From Cristatella mucedo (taxonomy: Eukaryota > Bryozoa > Phylactolaemata > Cristatellidae), in the NCBI GenBank assembly GCA_009760855.2, contig WPIO01000001.1:21668501-21732500 (forward strand): a stretch of DNA of 64,000 nt, given 5' to 3'. Positions 36,386 through 46,376 of this stretch are shown here, piece after piece. Position 1 is the first letter of the stretch. Every line of letters starts with the position of its first letter. The position numbers and the translations under genes were made by a program. Under the pieces are notes generated by a model, which did no database searches, was not told the DNA's origin, and was given only the letters and a program-made list of their open reading frames with translations.

Positions 36386-37879
36386 CAAACATGCCGACAC
36401 CGGCACAGTCCTTTCGAGACCTCCTGTGCTGCCGCTACGTCTGTGCTACTTTTTCAGCCGCCCTCCTGTCTCAGCTGAGCTTCTCAACTTCCTTTTTTTG
36501 CTTGAGGTACTGTATGCTCACCCGATGGCCGCTTTGGCTACGAGTTCGCTATGGACAGCTCTTCCGCATTCAATCTTCGTAGCTTTGCGTAGTTACCGAG
36601 GGGGGGGTGGGTGCATGCAAAAAATATGGGCTGTCAAGCACGAGCCAACGCCAATCACGAGTAAGCCAGTCAGCCGAGACGTAGCATTATTTTTAGCTCC
36701 TACCCAGCCGTAGCGTCTTTAGAAGCGGATCGCACTCTCGCGCCGGTCGCGCTCTGGGTTAGCGCCCCAATGAAGCATTGGGCAACCAGCGAGTGACCTT
36801 CGCAGTGTTGTCGAGTGAGTCGTTGGTGCCGAGACAAATTCGTGAAATCGTCGCGTTGGTGGTGATCTCGTGTAGCAAAAATGAATGGTTAGCCTGAGGA
36901 ATGAGACATCTTGCTTGATCAGAAGTCATGTGAAGGACAACACACCGAGGTCCAGACGAATGCTATGTTTAGATTTAAGTGGCTAGATTTTAATGGCTTC
37001 GGGCGACGCGCGTTCGGATTAAAACTATGCGGGAAAATTAGGTGGGACTTCAAGCGCTCCCAAAATGGGAGGTAACAATTCTTAGAGGAGCGCTACGCTT
37101 CGGACTGTTTCCCCAGGTAAAGGCTGCCAACATTTTTGCACGGAACTACGTAAGCCTGACGGACAGGTAGCCTTCGGTGTCTAGAATAACCAGTCTTATT
37201 TTAGACGGCATTAAAAAAGGCTTACATAGAGCCTCTCTTTCGGTTTGGATAGTCAGACATTCTCAAAAAGAGGAAGACCTTTCTTCGGAGGAGCTGAAAA
37301 GTCTATCTTATCGGCCCTTTGTTGGCACCCAGAATAGGAGTGTGCTTCCAGACATGATTACTATTTCATTTTAAAAGAGTTTTTTACGAGTTCTTTAGCG
37401 AGTTCTTTACGGAGGATATGCTGACGAGGATGTTCGAGCATTTGACATTTGACGCGAAACTTCAGGGTTTTTCTCCAGATCTTCGGGGTTTTTTCTCTCC
37501 CCAGATTTTTTATCGGGCCTGTAAGATGCTTAAAGGCATTTAGTTTAGCGGCCCTACGAACAAGAGCTCTAGTCCCGAAGTCGGTCTCTTGGAGTGCCGT
37601 CGGTTAAGCAACTGCTAGATTTTTCTTTATAGACCAGCTCTGTGGGCTGTCATACAGCGACGATCCACAAGGTACTGACCGTAGCGAGTCTCTAAGCTTC
37701 CGTCAACGTTCAGCCGGTCGTTTCTAGTTGCTCTAACGTGTGCTCGCTGTGAGGCCAAATGAACGGTGTATCTCTTGAGCCTTCGGCCACCTCGACAGTC
37801 CCCCCCGTGAGTCCAGGCTGGGGCGACGAGGCTTAATTATTCGGCGGGAAAAATTATTCAAAGTGAAAAATGTACATAC
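36386..37879. other. spacer, nothing firmly recognised
   Basis: A run of G lies near 36600-36610 and a run of C near 37800-37806. The stretch at 37230-37320 (GAGCTGAAAAGTCTATCTTA) resembles one near 6150-6180, suggesting an unnamed dispersed repeat. No frame shows a known domain. Confidence 0.35.
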
Positions 37880-38020
37880 GCCAAGCTGGTTTGGCCCAGT
37901 GGTTAAGGTGCTCGCTCACACCAAGGGCTGGCCGAGGTCGTGGGCTCGAGCGCCGTGGTCCGTGTGAAGCGCCTGAGCAAATATTAAGTTCTCTTAGGGG
38001 GCTACACAAATGAATGAATA
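37880..38020 (+). mobile_element. tRNA-derived SINE, family 1 (well preserved)
   Basis: A box TTGGCCCAGTGGTTAAGG at about 37891-37908, B box GTGGGCTCGAGCG at 37940-37952, tail AAGCGCCTGAGCAAATATTA, AGTTCTCTTAGGGG and CTACACAAATGAATGAA. It is the best copy for defining the family. Confidence 0.88.
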
Positions 38021-38100
38021 ACAAATAGCGGCATTCGAGGCTTGTCTTCGTCGCAGATTTAAAGTGTTTCTTCAGAGGGCATGGCGGCGTTTTTGTTTTA

Positions 38101-38727
38101 AGCATGGTTTACACGGTGAGTCTTACTTTCTAATCGCTTCCTACCTACTCGAGTCTTACTTCGGTCTTGAGAATGGCGCGTAAGAGCAATGGGAAATTGG
38201 GTCCCGATAGACGCTGTGTGATTTGGTTGTCTTCCTTTTTTATGAGAGGTTTAGACTCAAGTATGTGGTAAGTAGACTCAGTCTTGCTTCCTACTCGCTC
38301 CGCCCACTGAGTGTTTATGGGATAGCTATAGCATATCTCTCCAGTCAGGCTTCCCTAACGCAATTACCGGTAGAATGAAAGCTGTCCGCTATAGCCTTTA
38401 CAATCGCCGCTTCAAAATCTGATTTTTGAGCTCCGATGTCAGAGTGTCCCGTAAGCAGGGACTCTCGCGGAACGCATCAATGAGTTCGCCGGTCAAATCG
38501 CCAGTCACTCCTGTCAAATAAATGCAGTGGGCGTGCCATACTGAACGGTGCCCATAATTGATCGCTTGCCGGCTCTTACCTGAATCTTGGACGAAAAAGT
38601 AAAACCGGGTTTGGCTGCAGAGTCTTCGTTGAGTCATCCCTAAGTCTTGGACCGCCCCTATCATGTTGGTAGCGTATACACCGAAGACTCGAGTAGGTAG
38701 GAAGCAAGACGCCGTCTCAACCAGGCT
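38101..38727. mobile_element. possible non-autonomous element with subterminal inverted repeats
   Basis: GCTTCCTACCTACTCGAGTC plus TT at 38136-38157 is perfectly repeated in inverted orientation at 38684-38705 (22 bases). Outside them, GCATGGTTTACACGGTGAG and the complement of the right end (GCCTGGTTGAGACGGCGTC) are imperfect partners. The interior holds a 60-base sequence duplicated at 39196-39256 and an 88-codon minus frame (38398-38664) with no recognised domain. No clear target duplication was found. Confidence 0.45.
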
Positions 38728-38892
38728 TTAGACTTTAGGGTCAAAAGAGGATGCAATAACAGCGTTCAGCCCGCACATTCAGCGTTAGTTTCCAGAGGAG
38801 CTACCGTTTTTGAATGGGGGGTGGGGGTCATATTTTTAACATTGGTGAGTAGATAATCCTGTTGAGACATGCGTAGCGAAGCCTGTCGAGCT

Positions 38893-39050
38893 GCATGCTA
38901 GCGGGTTTGGCCCAATAGTTAAGGCACTGGCCCCGACCGAGGACTGGCCGAGGGCTCGAGGCCACTGGTCGTGGCCTCGAGCCCTGTGGTATATTTGAAG
39001 CGCCCGAATGAAGATCAAGTTCTCTTAGGGCGCTATACAAATGAATTAAA
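38893..39050 (+). mobile_element. tRNA-derived SINE, family 1, with a hairpin at the B box
   Basis: A box TTGGCCCAATAGTTAAGG (38907-38924) and tail AAGCGCCCGAATGAAGATCA, AGTTCTCTTAGGGCGC, TATACAAATGAATTAAAT. The B-box region is duplicated head-to-head: 38952-38966 and 38972-38986 are perfect 15-base inverted repeats around TGGTC. A weak tail relic (CTGAATCTCTTTCTAGGCAC) follows near 39090-39110. Confidence 0.85.
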
Positions 39051-39195
39051 TTTATATTAATAATAAGATATTTATAGTGTTGTAAGAAAACTGAATCTCT
39101 TTCTAGGCACTGCAGCTGAGGCATGGGACTATTTCTATTGACCTCATTGTCGCTAGGCTTCTTTCTTTTTTTGAGCTAGCAGCTAGCAGCCCCGA

Positions 39196-39256
39196 GAGAA
39201 TGGCGCGTAAGAGCAAGGGGAAACTGGGTCCCGATAGACGCTGTCTGATTTGGTCG
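39196..39256 (+). repeat. 60-base duplicated segment carrying an ATG, upstream of gene A
   Basis: It is nearly identical to 38173-38233, with about four differences. Both copies have an ATG followed by codons for MARKSKGKLGPDRRCLIW (here) or MARKSNGKLGPDRRCVIW (there). Here the frame closes after 23 codons, and it is out of frame with gene A by one position. It may be the original 5' coding end of gene A, displaced by a frameshift or intron, or a fragment carried by the inverted-repeat element. Confidence 0.6.
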
Positions 39257-41070
39257 TGCCATCTACTGTAGAGCGAGTATTCCACATTACGCCACGCAAC
39301 GTGACCGTGACATTACCCGTTCCAACCGAAGCCTGGTGTGCTCAAAGCCTCAACACGTGGCCAACGTCTGCGGTCAACATTTCAATCAGGCTAGACTCAC
39401 GCAAGCTTCTGATCACCCCTCTGCAGAACCGTACGACTGTGTATAGCTTCGGGCAAGGAAGCGTAACCGCCGAGGTCATCGGTGTCATCGAGAGGATGCT
39501 GCTCTCCAAGCGTCACTGCACGCCTATTCCCGGGGTGACCGGCCCGGATAAGCTGCCGAGCGACTGCGCCCCGGCAAGGCCAAGGCTTGAAGTACCGACA
39601 GCCAAGCTCGGACCGTCGTCTCTGAAGGTATCTACAATTTCGAGGTGCAGGTCTCCACCAGGACATCGTTTAGAAGCCGACAGTGACGTACACGATTGTG
39701 GTGATGCCTTGTCGGTTATTGGTGGCGGTCGAAAAACGTCACCCCGTCCGAATCCGCGAAAACCTAAGGACTTGCTGGTGGCGCAAGTAGAGCCTGCATT
39801 CCCGGCAAGGCATGCTGTCGAAGACTCGGGGAAAAGCAGCGGGTGCTTTAGCGGTAGCGCCAAGCCGAGTCTGCGTCCCCAGCTTATCCCAGAAACCATT
39901 GTTACTTTCGGGGACATTCTGCCGCCGCACAATAGTTCAGCTAGTGACCAGTATCCTGATCCATTCGGCAGCGCTAGTGGCCTGCTCAACGAGCTAGCGA
40001 CGGAGAGCGCTCCTACTCGTTCCGAGGCGGAAGCGTCTTCAGAAGAGGGGAATGGCATCGGAAGCTGGAACGGATTCCCACGTCCTGCACCTCGCCACTG
40101 TCTGACACCTAGTCACTCTCCGACACCTCGATGCTCTCCGACACCTCTTCACTCTCCGACGCCTCACTGCTGTCCGACACCTCACTGCTCTCCGACGCCT
40201 CGCCGCTCTCCGACACCTCACCACTCTCCGAAGCCTCGCCGCTCTCCGACACCTCGCGGCTCTCCGACGCCTCGCGGCTCTCCGACGCCTCGCCGCTCTC
40301 CGACGCCTCGCGGCTCTCCGCTGTTTCCAAAAGCCCCGCTAGACCCTTGGCTCTGGCGTAGCGACAACTCATCCGACGGCAGCGACGAAGAAGATGATGA
40401 CTGCGGGTATAGTGAAATAGATAGTGACGATATGAGCGGCAAACGAGTCGAAAGCAACACGTACAACATCAGCACTGGCGACGACAACAAAGATGATATA
40501 TATGAGTCTTATGAAAAAGGACTTCCCAGGTCGTTGTATTTCAACTGGTGCGGTTCGAGCAGCATTTATGCGAACGCTACTTCGTCTGACCTCCTTAAAT
40601 CGTCGTTGCCTCCGCCGAATCATCGGCCCGGTGAATGCAACGACCTCGTTGCTGACATCCCACCGCGAATCCCGCTCAGGAAAGGTGTGCGGCCAAGCAT
40701 CTTCGCGACTATCGATCGAATTATCGCCCGAGTGCCACCATCGCTAGGGCCCGATCCTTTTCGCCTAAGGACTTCCGTGAGACGAGACTTTTGCTGGCAG
40801 CTCTGCTTGAGGGAATCACTCACCGGCTCGTGGCAACATCTAGCCGAGAGTGCAATCGTTCTGACGGCAGAGGATGTACAGATGATTGATAAGTTTGGCA
40901 AGGACTTTCGCTTTCCTCCTCCCGAAATCGTTCTCCATCACTGGCAGTACCTGGACTCGGTCGAGTGCGCCGACATGCTCCGCTGCCATCCTACCAGGGA
41001 GAACCTCATTAGAATTCTCAGAGACCTTGAGCGAGACGATCTCGTTGAGTTCCTCGAGCACAACAGCTGA
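39250..41070 (+). CDS. gene A: Death-domain protein with proline-rich repeat and acidic segment
   Basis: The frame is open from an in-frame stop at 39235 to TGA at 41068-41070, up to 606 codons. The first ATG in frame is 39496, which would give 524 residues. The region before it (VFHITPRNVTVTLPVPTEAW) looks coding, so the true start may be upstream through an intron or frameshift. CTACTGTAG ending at 39270 could serve as a splice acceptor. Residues are numbered from 39250. About 281-358 are 12 or so hexapeptides of the form SPTPRR/HS. About 374-398 are acidic (SDGSDEEDDD). About 511-606 form a Death-type domain with FCWQLCLRESLTGSWQHLAE (helix 1 Trp), VLHHWQ and NLIRILRDLERDDLVEFLE. Death domains mediate homotypic adaptor assembly in apoptosis and innate signalling in the cytoplasm; the pathway here is unknown. 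The C-terminal ~120 residues are paralogous to gene B, roughly 40 percent identical by eye. Confidence 0.75.
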   Translation: MVVPSTVERVFHITPRNVTVTLPVPTEAWCAQSLNTWPTSAVNISIRLDSRKLLITPLQNRTTVYSFGQGSVTAEVIGVIERMLLSKRHCTPIPGVTGPDKLPSDCAPARPRLEVPTAKLGPSSLKVSTISRCRSPPGHRLEADSDVHDCGDALSVIGGGRKTSPRPNPRKPKDLLVAQVEPAFPARHAVEDSGKSSGCFSGSAKPSLRPQLIPETIVTFGDILPPHNSSASDQYPDPFGSASGLLNELATESAPTRSEAEASSEEGNGIGSWNGFPRPAPRHCLTPSHSPTPRCSPTPLHSPTPHCCPTPHCSPTPRRSPTPHHSPKPRRSPTPRGSPTPRGSPTPRRSPTPRGSPLFPKAPLDPWLWRSDNSSDGSDEEDDDCGYSEIDSDDMSGKRVESNTYNISTGDDNKDDIYESYEKGLPRSLYFNWCGSSSIYANATSSDLLKSSLPPPNHRPGECNDLVADIPPRIPLRKGVRPSIFATIDRIIARVPPSLGPDPFRLRTSVRRDFCWQLCLRESLTGSWQHLAESAIVLTAEDVQMIDKFGKDFRFPPPEIVLHHWQYLDSVECADMLRCHPTRENLIRILRDLERDDLVEFLEHNS

Positions 41071-41364
41071 GTCGCCACTTTTCCGCGCTTTCTTGTCTGC
41101 CGGATGTTCCCGGCTTTCCTTGTTCAGCCAAAGGATAATGCGCCGAGTGGCTCACTTGATTACTGTAGGCGCTCGGCAAACGGAGCAAACGGAAGCACGG
41201 CCACCCTACCTGGTCGTGACGACTCCGCTGCTGCTTTACCTTTGCCCAACAGGTGGCTCGTTGCTGCCAGATGCTCGGGTTGGACGATGTCGCATGATTA
41301 GGCGGTTGCATCAACAAATAATAACTTGCTTAAAGAGAAATGCGCGCTATGTAACCCCAACAAC

Positions 41365-41370
41365 AATAAA
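41365..41370 (+). promoter_or_regulatory. poly(A) signal of gene A
   Basis: AATAAA lies 295 bases after the stop codon of gene A and just before the Tc1-like element. It is the first good signal downstream. Confidence 0.55.
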
Positions 41371-41432
41371 GAATATTGCAATACGCACGCACATATACAC
41401 ATGTACATATTTGCACATACATATGCCGTATG

Positions 41433-43222
41433 TACACACACTAGCGGCCATTAAGTTTTGCGGCACCCACTCCAACTACGGCTACCTGGTCGACTATTGC
41501 TGTAGGCAGTTTTAAAGTCCTCCCAGAGCGTCCAGACGAGCGAAATCGATGCCAAAGTAAACAAGAAGTCCACAATTTTTTTTAACACCAACCGCAGCAT
41601 GGGCAGTAGAAACTAAATCTCGAAGGATATGGCACCTCCCCGATAAGCGACCACTTCTGCTATTCGGGCTGGCATGGACTGGACGAGTTTCAGTGTTATG
41701 TCGGATCGTACAGCATGCCAGACCACTTGCAATTTGTCCTATAGGGCCTATTAGGCCGGTGATCTTACGTTAGTGTCTAGAGCTCTCAGACGACGCTGAA
41801 CCTCGTCCCTCAGATGTTTAATCGGGTTAGGGTCCAGGCTCTGACACGGCCACTGCAAACGTGTGAAACGAGGGAACCTGTCGAGAAACTGCAGCACAAC
41901 TTTGGAATTATGTTTCAGATCGTTGTCCTGTTGACACATGAAATTAGGGCCTAGCAGTCGAAATGCGCTGGCCCCAGCAACGTCGTCCAGGATTTGCATG
42001 TAGCCGTCTTTATTTATTATGCCTTCAATGTGGTGAAGCGCCCTGTATACGGCCTGCTGCGAAGCCTCCGCACACCATCACTGATCCGGACCCGAACTTC
42101 ACAGTATGTTGCAAGCAGACATCAGAATATGCTTCGTCACTCCTGCGTCGAACGGAGGATCGACGTTTGCAGCTGCCATACGCGGTGTACTCACTTTCGT
42201 CGGTAAAGAATATCCTCGTCCGATCTTCGGTGGTCCGGCGTCTATGCTGCCACGTTCACAGAAGACGTGCTCCTTTACGGGCTCTCGTCAGTAGCGGAGC
42301 TACTTTCTTTGCCACCCTCGCCATAAGCCCTTGTTCCTTGAGCCTCCGCCTCAGCCGTCCGCTCACTGAGGATCTGGCCGGTGGTATGCTCGAGTGCTTC
42401 GGCATGGACTCGAGCAGGGGCGAAGCGGGCCTTCGGGCATTCCATTTTCAGAAGCCGACCATCCCTCCTAATAGAGGCCCGATGGCTCCCAGACGCTGGC
42501 TGGTTCGTCATTCGTCATTGTCGGTAGCGCAGACATTTTCTGAACGTTATATCGCGCAGCTTTCTCGCTTATACCCAGCTTCCGAGCTATCACTCGGTTG
42601 CCAACCTTCTCAAGATGGTAAGACCATAGCTGGCCCTCACAACGTCAGTAGGGTGACCTCCCTTTGCCATAGCCGCTAGTAGTGTACTCAGGCGTTGATA
42701 CGGTCTGCCGGCTGCGGCCAGGGTGACCGGGTGTCCGCTCAACTTTTTCCTGTGTGCTAGTGCAACAAGACTATGTCGCACATTCTATTAGACGAATCAA
42801 GTCTGCAAGTGCTATACGAAGGGTGCCGATAATATTTTAAGGTACAGCTACAATACAGATTTTCTCTACTAGCATATGTTTCTATCATTATTATCGTGTA
42901 ACATGCCCGTGGGTGAGCGGAGTAATACTTCCTACCGAGCCATCGAAATCCGGAATCGCAACCGGCCATCGGTATTGGAGTTTAAGGTTCATAAGGAGGG
43001 CATCAGCAGATGCACCAATTTCCAGGTTCCGGGTTCAGAACTCAGGAGTCTTCCTGAGCAAAAAGTTGAAGGCCTAAACAATGCTTCTTGATAGTCAACG
43101 AAGAAAAACACATTGCTTAGTATTTACCATCAGTTTAAAGTAGTTCCAGCAGCTATCGGCTGATGCACGTCGACCCTGCTGTCAGCAGGCCAAGTGCGGC
43201 AAAACTTATGGCCGCTAGTGTA
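41433..43222 (-). mobile_element. Tc1-like DNA transposon with terminal inverted repeats
   Basis: The left end reads TA, a short CA repeat, then CACTAGCGGCCATTAAGTTT and TGCGGCAC (41439-41466). The right end (43194-43222) is its reverse complement, apart from one inserted T and one substitution, and finishes at TA. The distance of about 1.79 kb fits Tc1 elements. A damaged transposase frame on the minus strand fills the middle. The element lies about 60 bases downstream of gene A's AATAAA. Confidence 0.82.
41751..42790 (-). pseudogene. Tc1-type transposase, inactive
   Basis: On the minus strand, across at least one frameshift near 42045, the order is typical of Tc1. It has a helix-turn-helix segment (VIARKLGISEKAARYNVQKM, about 42540-42600), RIFFTDESEYTAYG with the first catalytic Asp (about 42190), and GSVMVCGGF (about 42080). 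Then come HHIEGIINKDGY, MCQQDNDLKH with the second Asp (about 41930) and QWPCQSLDPNPIKHLRDEVQ. In the family the last box reads NPIE; here the Glu is Lys, so the catalytic triad is broken. DDE transposases of this type cut and paste the element at TA sites; this copy cannot. Confidence 0.82.
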
Positions 43223-43529
43223 CCTACCTGTATTCACGTATGCATGACTATTGACGCCCCGGCAAGGCAAGGGCCGTCCAGTTTTTGGCTTTATGCATGT
43301 GTGCTGTGGCTCCTTCGGCTCTGACACTTCGGATCTGAATATGTCGTTAGAGCGACGTCATTAACAGTAAGGGTATCTTTTTATTTTATTTGAGTTTATT
43401 TTAATCAGCAGATAAATCAACGCCAAATACGCAACTTACTACTAAACATACTACTGCGAGCTCAAGAAAAAGCGAATATTGGCAAATTGTCCTGCCTGCT
43501 TTTGAGCAATACATTGTTTAAGAGAGTTA
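43223..43529. other. spacer, nothing recognised
   Basis: AT-rich segment after the Tc1-like element with no repeat family or frame that I can identify. Confidence 0.4.
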
Positions 43530-43800
43530 AGAAAGTTCAAAATGCGGGTAGATAGGTAGAGCTACGTGTAAGGAGTACTCATTTTGCAAAGAAGTCGACC
43601 GAGCACTGATCTCCGGGGTACTCAGTATACTTTCTTGGCGCCCAGAATAACCACTTCCTGTTGACAGCCATGTTCTGAAGTCACACGCAGAGATTAAACA
43701 TACACCATTGCACTTCAGTGCTACGGATGCCGCTCTGCGATATAATAGGCGCTCAACAAGGACTTGGCGATCTAGTCGTATTAGCGCCAAGAACATTTGG
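43530..43800 (-). mobile_element. old LINE family A relic (minus strand)
   Basis: The 89-codon minus frame reads LDRQVLVERLLYRR and, further on, STPEISARSTSLQNEYSL. This follows the DHQVLLERLSSRLG ... [17 protein letters not shown] region of family A only loosely. At the DNA level GAGTACCCCGGAGATCAGTG and CTCGGTC correspond to the PQGSVLG codons. It is very diverged. Confidence 0.5.
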
Positions 43801-43904
43801 CTTTATAGTCAACCACACGCATAAATTTTGCCGACCAGCTATTCATGGTTGAATCCCTGGTCTCACCCACATCTGGTGTTAGCTTCAGATATGGGCCAAG
43901 ATAG

Positions 43905-44852
43905 ATTGGAGCAAACATTCTTAAATTGAATGACGGCAAAACCAACTTACTTGTCATGAAAAACCACGTGCGATTCAGAAATTGAAAAAAACTCACTCAA
44001 AATCGGCTCCACAAGAATATCTCCTGCTCAATCCAAAGTGACCTTTCATTAGATGACCACATCAGCTCCACAACTTTCAGCCGCATAACATTGCCTAAGT
44101 TCGGGCTTGCTTAGATAAGGTTATTGAATCCAAATTGGTCCATGCATTTGTGACATCCTGTTTTGGCTTCTGTAACTCACTGCTTGCTGGTCTCCCTGTG
44201 TATGCAATCAGGTGCTTACAGTTGCTGCAAAAATCAGCAGCTAGGCTCATATGTTGTGAGCGTCGCAACGGGCACATCACACCACTTCTCGCCGACCTGC
44301 ACTGGCTCTCAGTCAAACAACGCATCGACTTAAAGGTTTTGTCGGTTTCTTCATTCTTTGCTTCCAGCCTACTTATCAGATCCACCCCCCACGAGCTAAG
44401 CATCGTACCACCAACTTTTCGGAATCTAGTAGTTAATCTTTACCTCGTATAATCTTAAATTCTTTGGAGACCGTGCCTTTAGTTCGTATAACCCATAAGC
44501 CTAGAAATCGCTTCCGACTTGCATCACGACATCTCCTGATTTGATCAATTTGATCACATGTAAATAGAAACTAAGAATGCATCGATTCATCACAACATTT
44601 AATGAGTCCTTGTGACTCGACCTTTATGTGCTTATGCGTACTGACACTGTGCATGCTGCCAATAACCACACTTGCATGCTGACCCTGTGCATGGCACCCC
44701 TAACCGTATTATTCTTGTTGCTTATTGAGCATGCTACAATTAATCATTCGACCGTGCCTCCGTGTGCGCAAGTGTAAAGTGCGAGTTGAGTTGAACAGAG
44801 ATGAGTTTTCTGAGGGCTCTATATCAAATGTATTTTTATTATTGTTCATATT
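43905..44852 (+). mobile_element. LINE family A, degraded 3' half
   Basis: LKLNDGKTNLLVMK (about 43925) and SDLSLDD-type DNA are followed by VHAFVTSCFGFCNSLLAGLP, RLQLLQKSAARLICCERRNG and HITPLLADLHWLSVKQRIDL (44135-44452). Then come the ORF end and the 3' UTR with CATGCTGACCCTGTGCATGG. The tail (GATGAGTTTTCTGAGGGCTC) closes near 44848. It is separated from the previous relic by about 100 bases and has the opposite orientation. Confidence 0.8.
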
Positions 44853-44855
44853 ACC

Positions 44856-45500
44856 CTACGGCCGCTTGGAGGAGGTGCGCTCAAGAGCGACCAGCCGGCT
44901 ACGTTGGGCAATCGCCACTGAGCTGACCTTCGCAGCCGCCGTGCGTTTGCGGACAGTGGCTGCCGTCGCTCCTCCAGCCGCTTCTCCGGGCTCTACCGTC
45001 GCCTCTCGTGGCTCTGCCGCTGCTGCCTCCGCTTCGGTTGCTGCCGCCGCTTCGGTCGCAGCCGCCGCTGTCGCCGCCTCCACTGCTGCCGCTGCGGCTA
45101 CTTCCGCTGCCGCCGCCGTAGCATCGCCTGACGTCGTCTCGATGCCAATCGTCGCGACCTGGCAAATCGCTGCCGCTCGTAGTTTCGCTGCCTCTGGCTG
45201 CTGCCGCGTTTGCTAGCATCTGTCGGACAACTGTCTGACCAACTGTCGCGACCCCCGCACGAAGCAGTCGCGCTTTACCGGCCGAGCTAGCGAGCACTGG
45301 TTGCCAATGCTTCTCGAAGCGGTTGGTAGCTATCCTTGGTGGGCTTCGGTAGGCAATAGTGCAACCGGAAACTGTCGTGCAGAAACTGAAGCGCATACCT
45401 GCGCCACTGGGATTGTTCAACACGGCTCTCGTCGAGTCTCGGCTCCAACTTAAGCAGCATGCTTCCCAAGTCTTCACCGTTGTAGTTGCAGTCCACACAA
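44856..45500 (-). other. GC-rich open frames of uncertain coding status
   Basis: Two minus-strand frames deserve note. One (45287-45496) reads DCNYNGEDLGSMLLKLEPRL then DESRVEQSQWRR, where CGCAG|GTATGC could be a splice donor; it then runs to a stop. The other is an Ala-rich stretch (44856-45130: EAAKLRAAAICQVATIGIET, ending ERTSSKRP). A rival Gly/Ser-rich frame (44899-45498) covers both, and a + frame also runs through. GCC/GCT-rich composition keeps all frames open, so I cannot choose. A gag-like or ordinary exon is possible. Confidence 0.3.
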
Positions 45501-45642
45501 AGCCGTCTTTAAAGTATACAGTAAAAAATTCCTTTATTTCCAGAGCGACACAGCAAGCTCCCCATCAAGACTGCTCACAGCGATAACCCCTCCCGCTTGG
45601 CAATGCGTCCACTTCCCAACTTCTCTCTCCTTATCTCTGCTT

Positions 45643-45860
45643 CTCTCTGTCCTCCGTCCTCTCTCTGTCCTCCGTCCTCTCTCTGTCCTCCGTCCTCTCT
45701 CTGTCCTCCGTCCTCTCTCTGTCCTCCGTCCTCTCTCTGTCCTCCGTCCTCTCTCTGTCCTCCGTCCTCTCTCTGTCCTCCGTCCTCTCTCTGTCCTCCG
45801 TCCTCTCTCTGTCCTCCGTCCTCTCTCTGTCCTCCGTCCTCTGTCGCTCTCTCTGTCCTC
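45643..45860. repeat. 18-bp minisatellite, ~11-12 copies
   Basis: The unit is CTCTCTCTGTCCTCCGTC, almost perfectly repeated, then breaking into CT-rich sequence. On the minus strand it encodes GRRTER repeats inside a 190-codon frame, and on + PSSLCP repeats. Neither frame has independent support as a gene. Confidence 0.93.
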
Positions 45861-46186
45861 CGTCCTCTCTCTCTCTTCTCTCTCCTTCTCTCTCCTCATC
45901 CCCCATTCTCTCTCATCTCTCCTCGCTCCTCTCTCCTTCTCTCGTCTGCGCAGCAACTCACGCAGACACCCAAGGTCACGCAGCTTATTGCAAGTACCCA
46001 AGCTCTTCTGTGGCACACCCAGCCAGTATACCGCAAGAGGAAAGCCGGTCCCTCTGCACGACCGAAAGCGCGTAGCAGAGTAGCTGCCTAAGCTGACGCA
46101 ACTCAATGCCTAGTTATCTAGCTATAGGTCTAATGCTCGCTAGCGCCATAGTATATTGCCGCTCTTGTCGCACTGCTACAGCTACA

Positions 46187-46376
46187 TGTAGGGAATGCCG
46201 CTGGGTGAGAGCACGCAGTGGTCGCGACATTCACGCCAACGGCACTTCACGTTGCTCTAAGAGAGCACCGCTATGCGACAACAGTAGCCGTGCGGTTTCT
46301 ATATGCAATAAAAGACCCCTCTCTTGAGAGCGTACAGCCATTGCTTCGTGACGACTTATGATGGGCGTCAAAAACA
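46187..46376 (+). mobile_element. LTR-like segment
   Basis: It begins TGTAGGGAATGCCGC and ends AAAAACA, with AATAAA at 46307-46312. It is followed at once by TTTGGTGAGGCGAGTGCC, which looks like a primer-binding-site region of a Gypsy-type LTR retrotransposon. No second LTR, gag or pol was found, so this could be a lone 5' fragment. The match rests on termini and layout only. Confidence 0.35.

Noticed and set aside
39200-39271. Gene A starting at ATG 39200 by simple translation
   Set aside because: That frame ends after 23 codons and is out of frame with the Death-domain ORF. Without cDNA no join is asserted.
45534-46106. 190-codon minus frame with GRRTER repeats as a protein
   Set aside because: The repeat is an 18-bp minisatellite whose period is a multiple of three, which keeps frames open. 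The flanks show no domain.
46187-46376. Solo LTR produced by recombination
   Set aside because: The flanking bases (CTACA and TTTGG) do not form a target duplication, and the right flank looks like a primer-site region.
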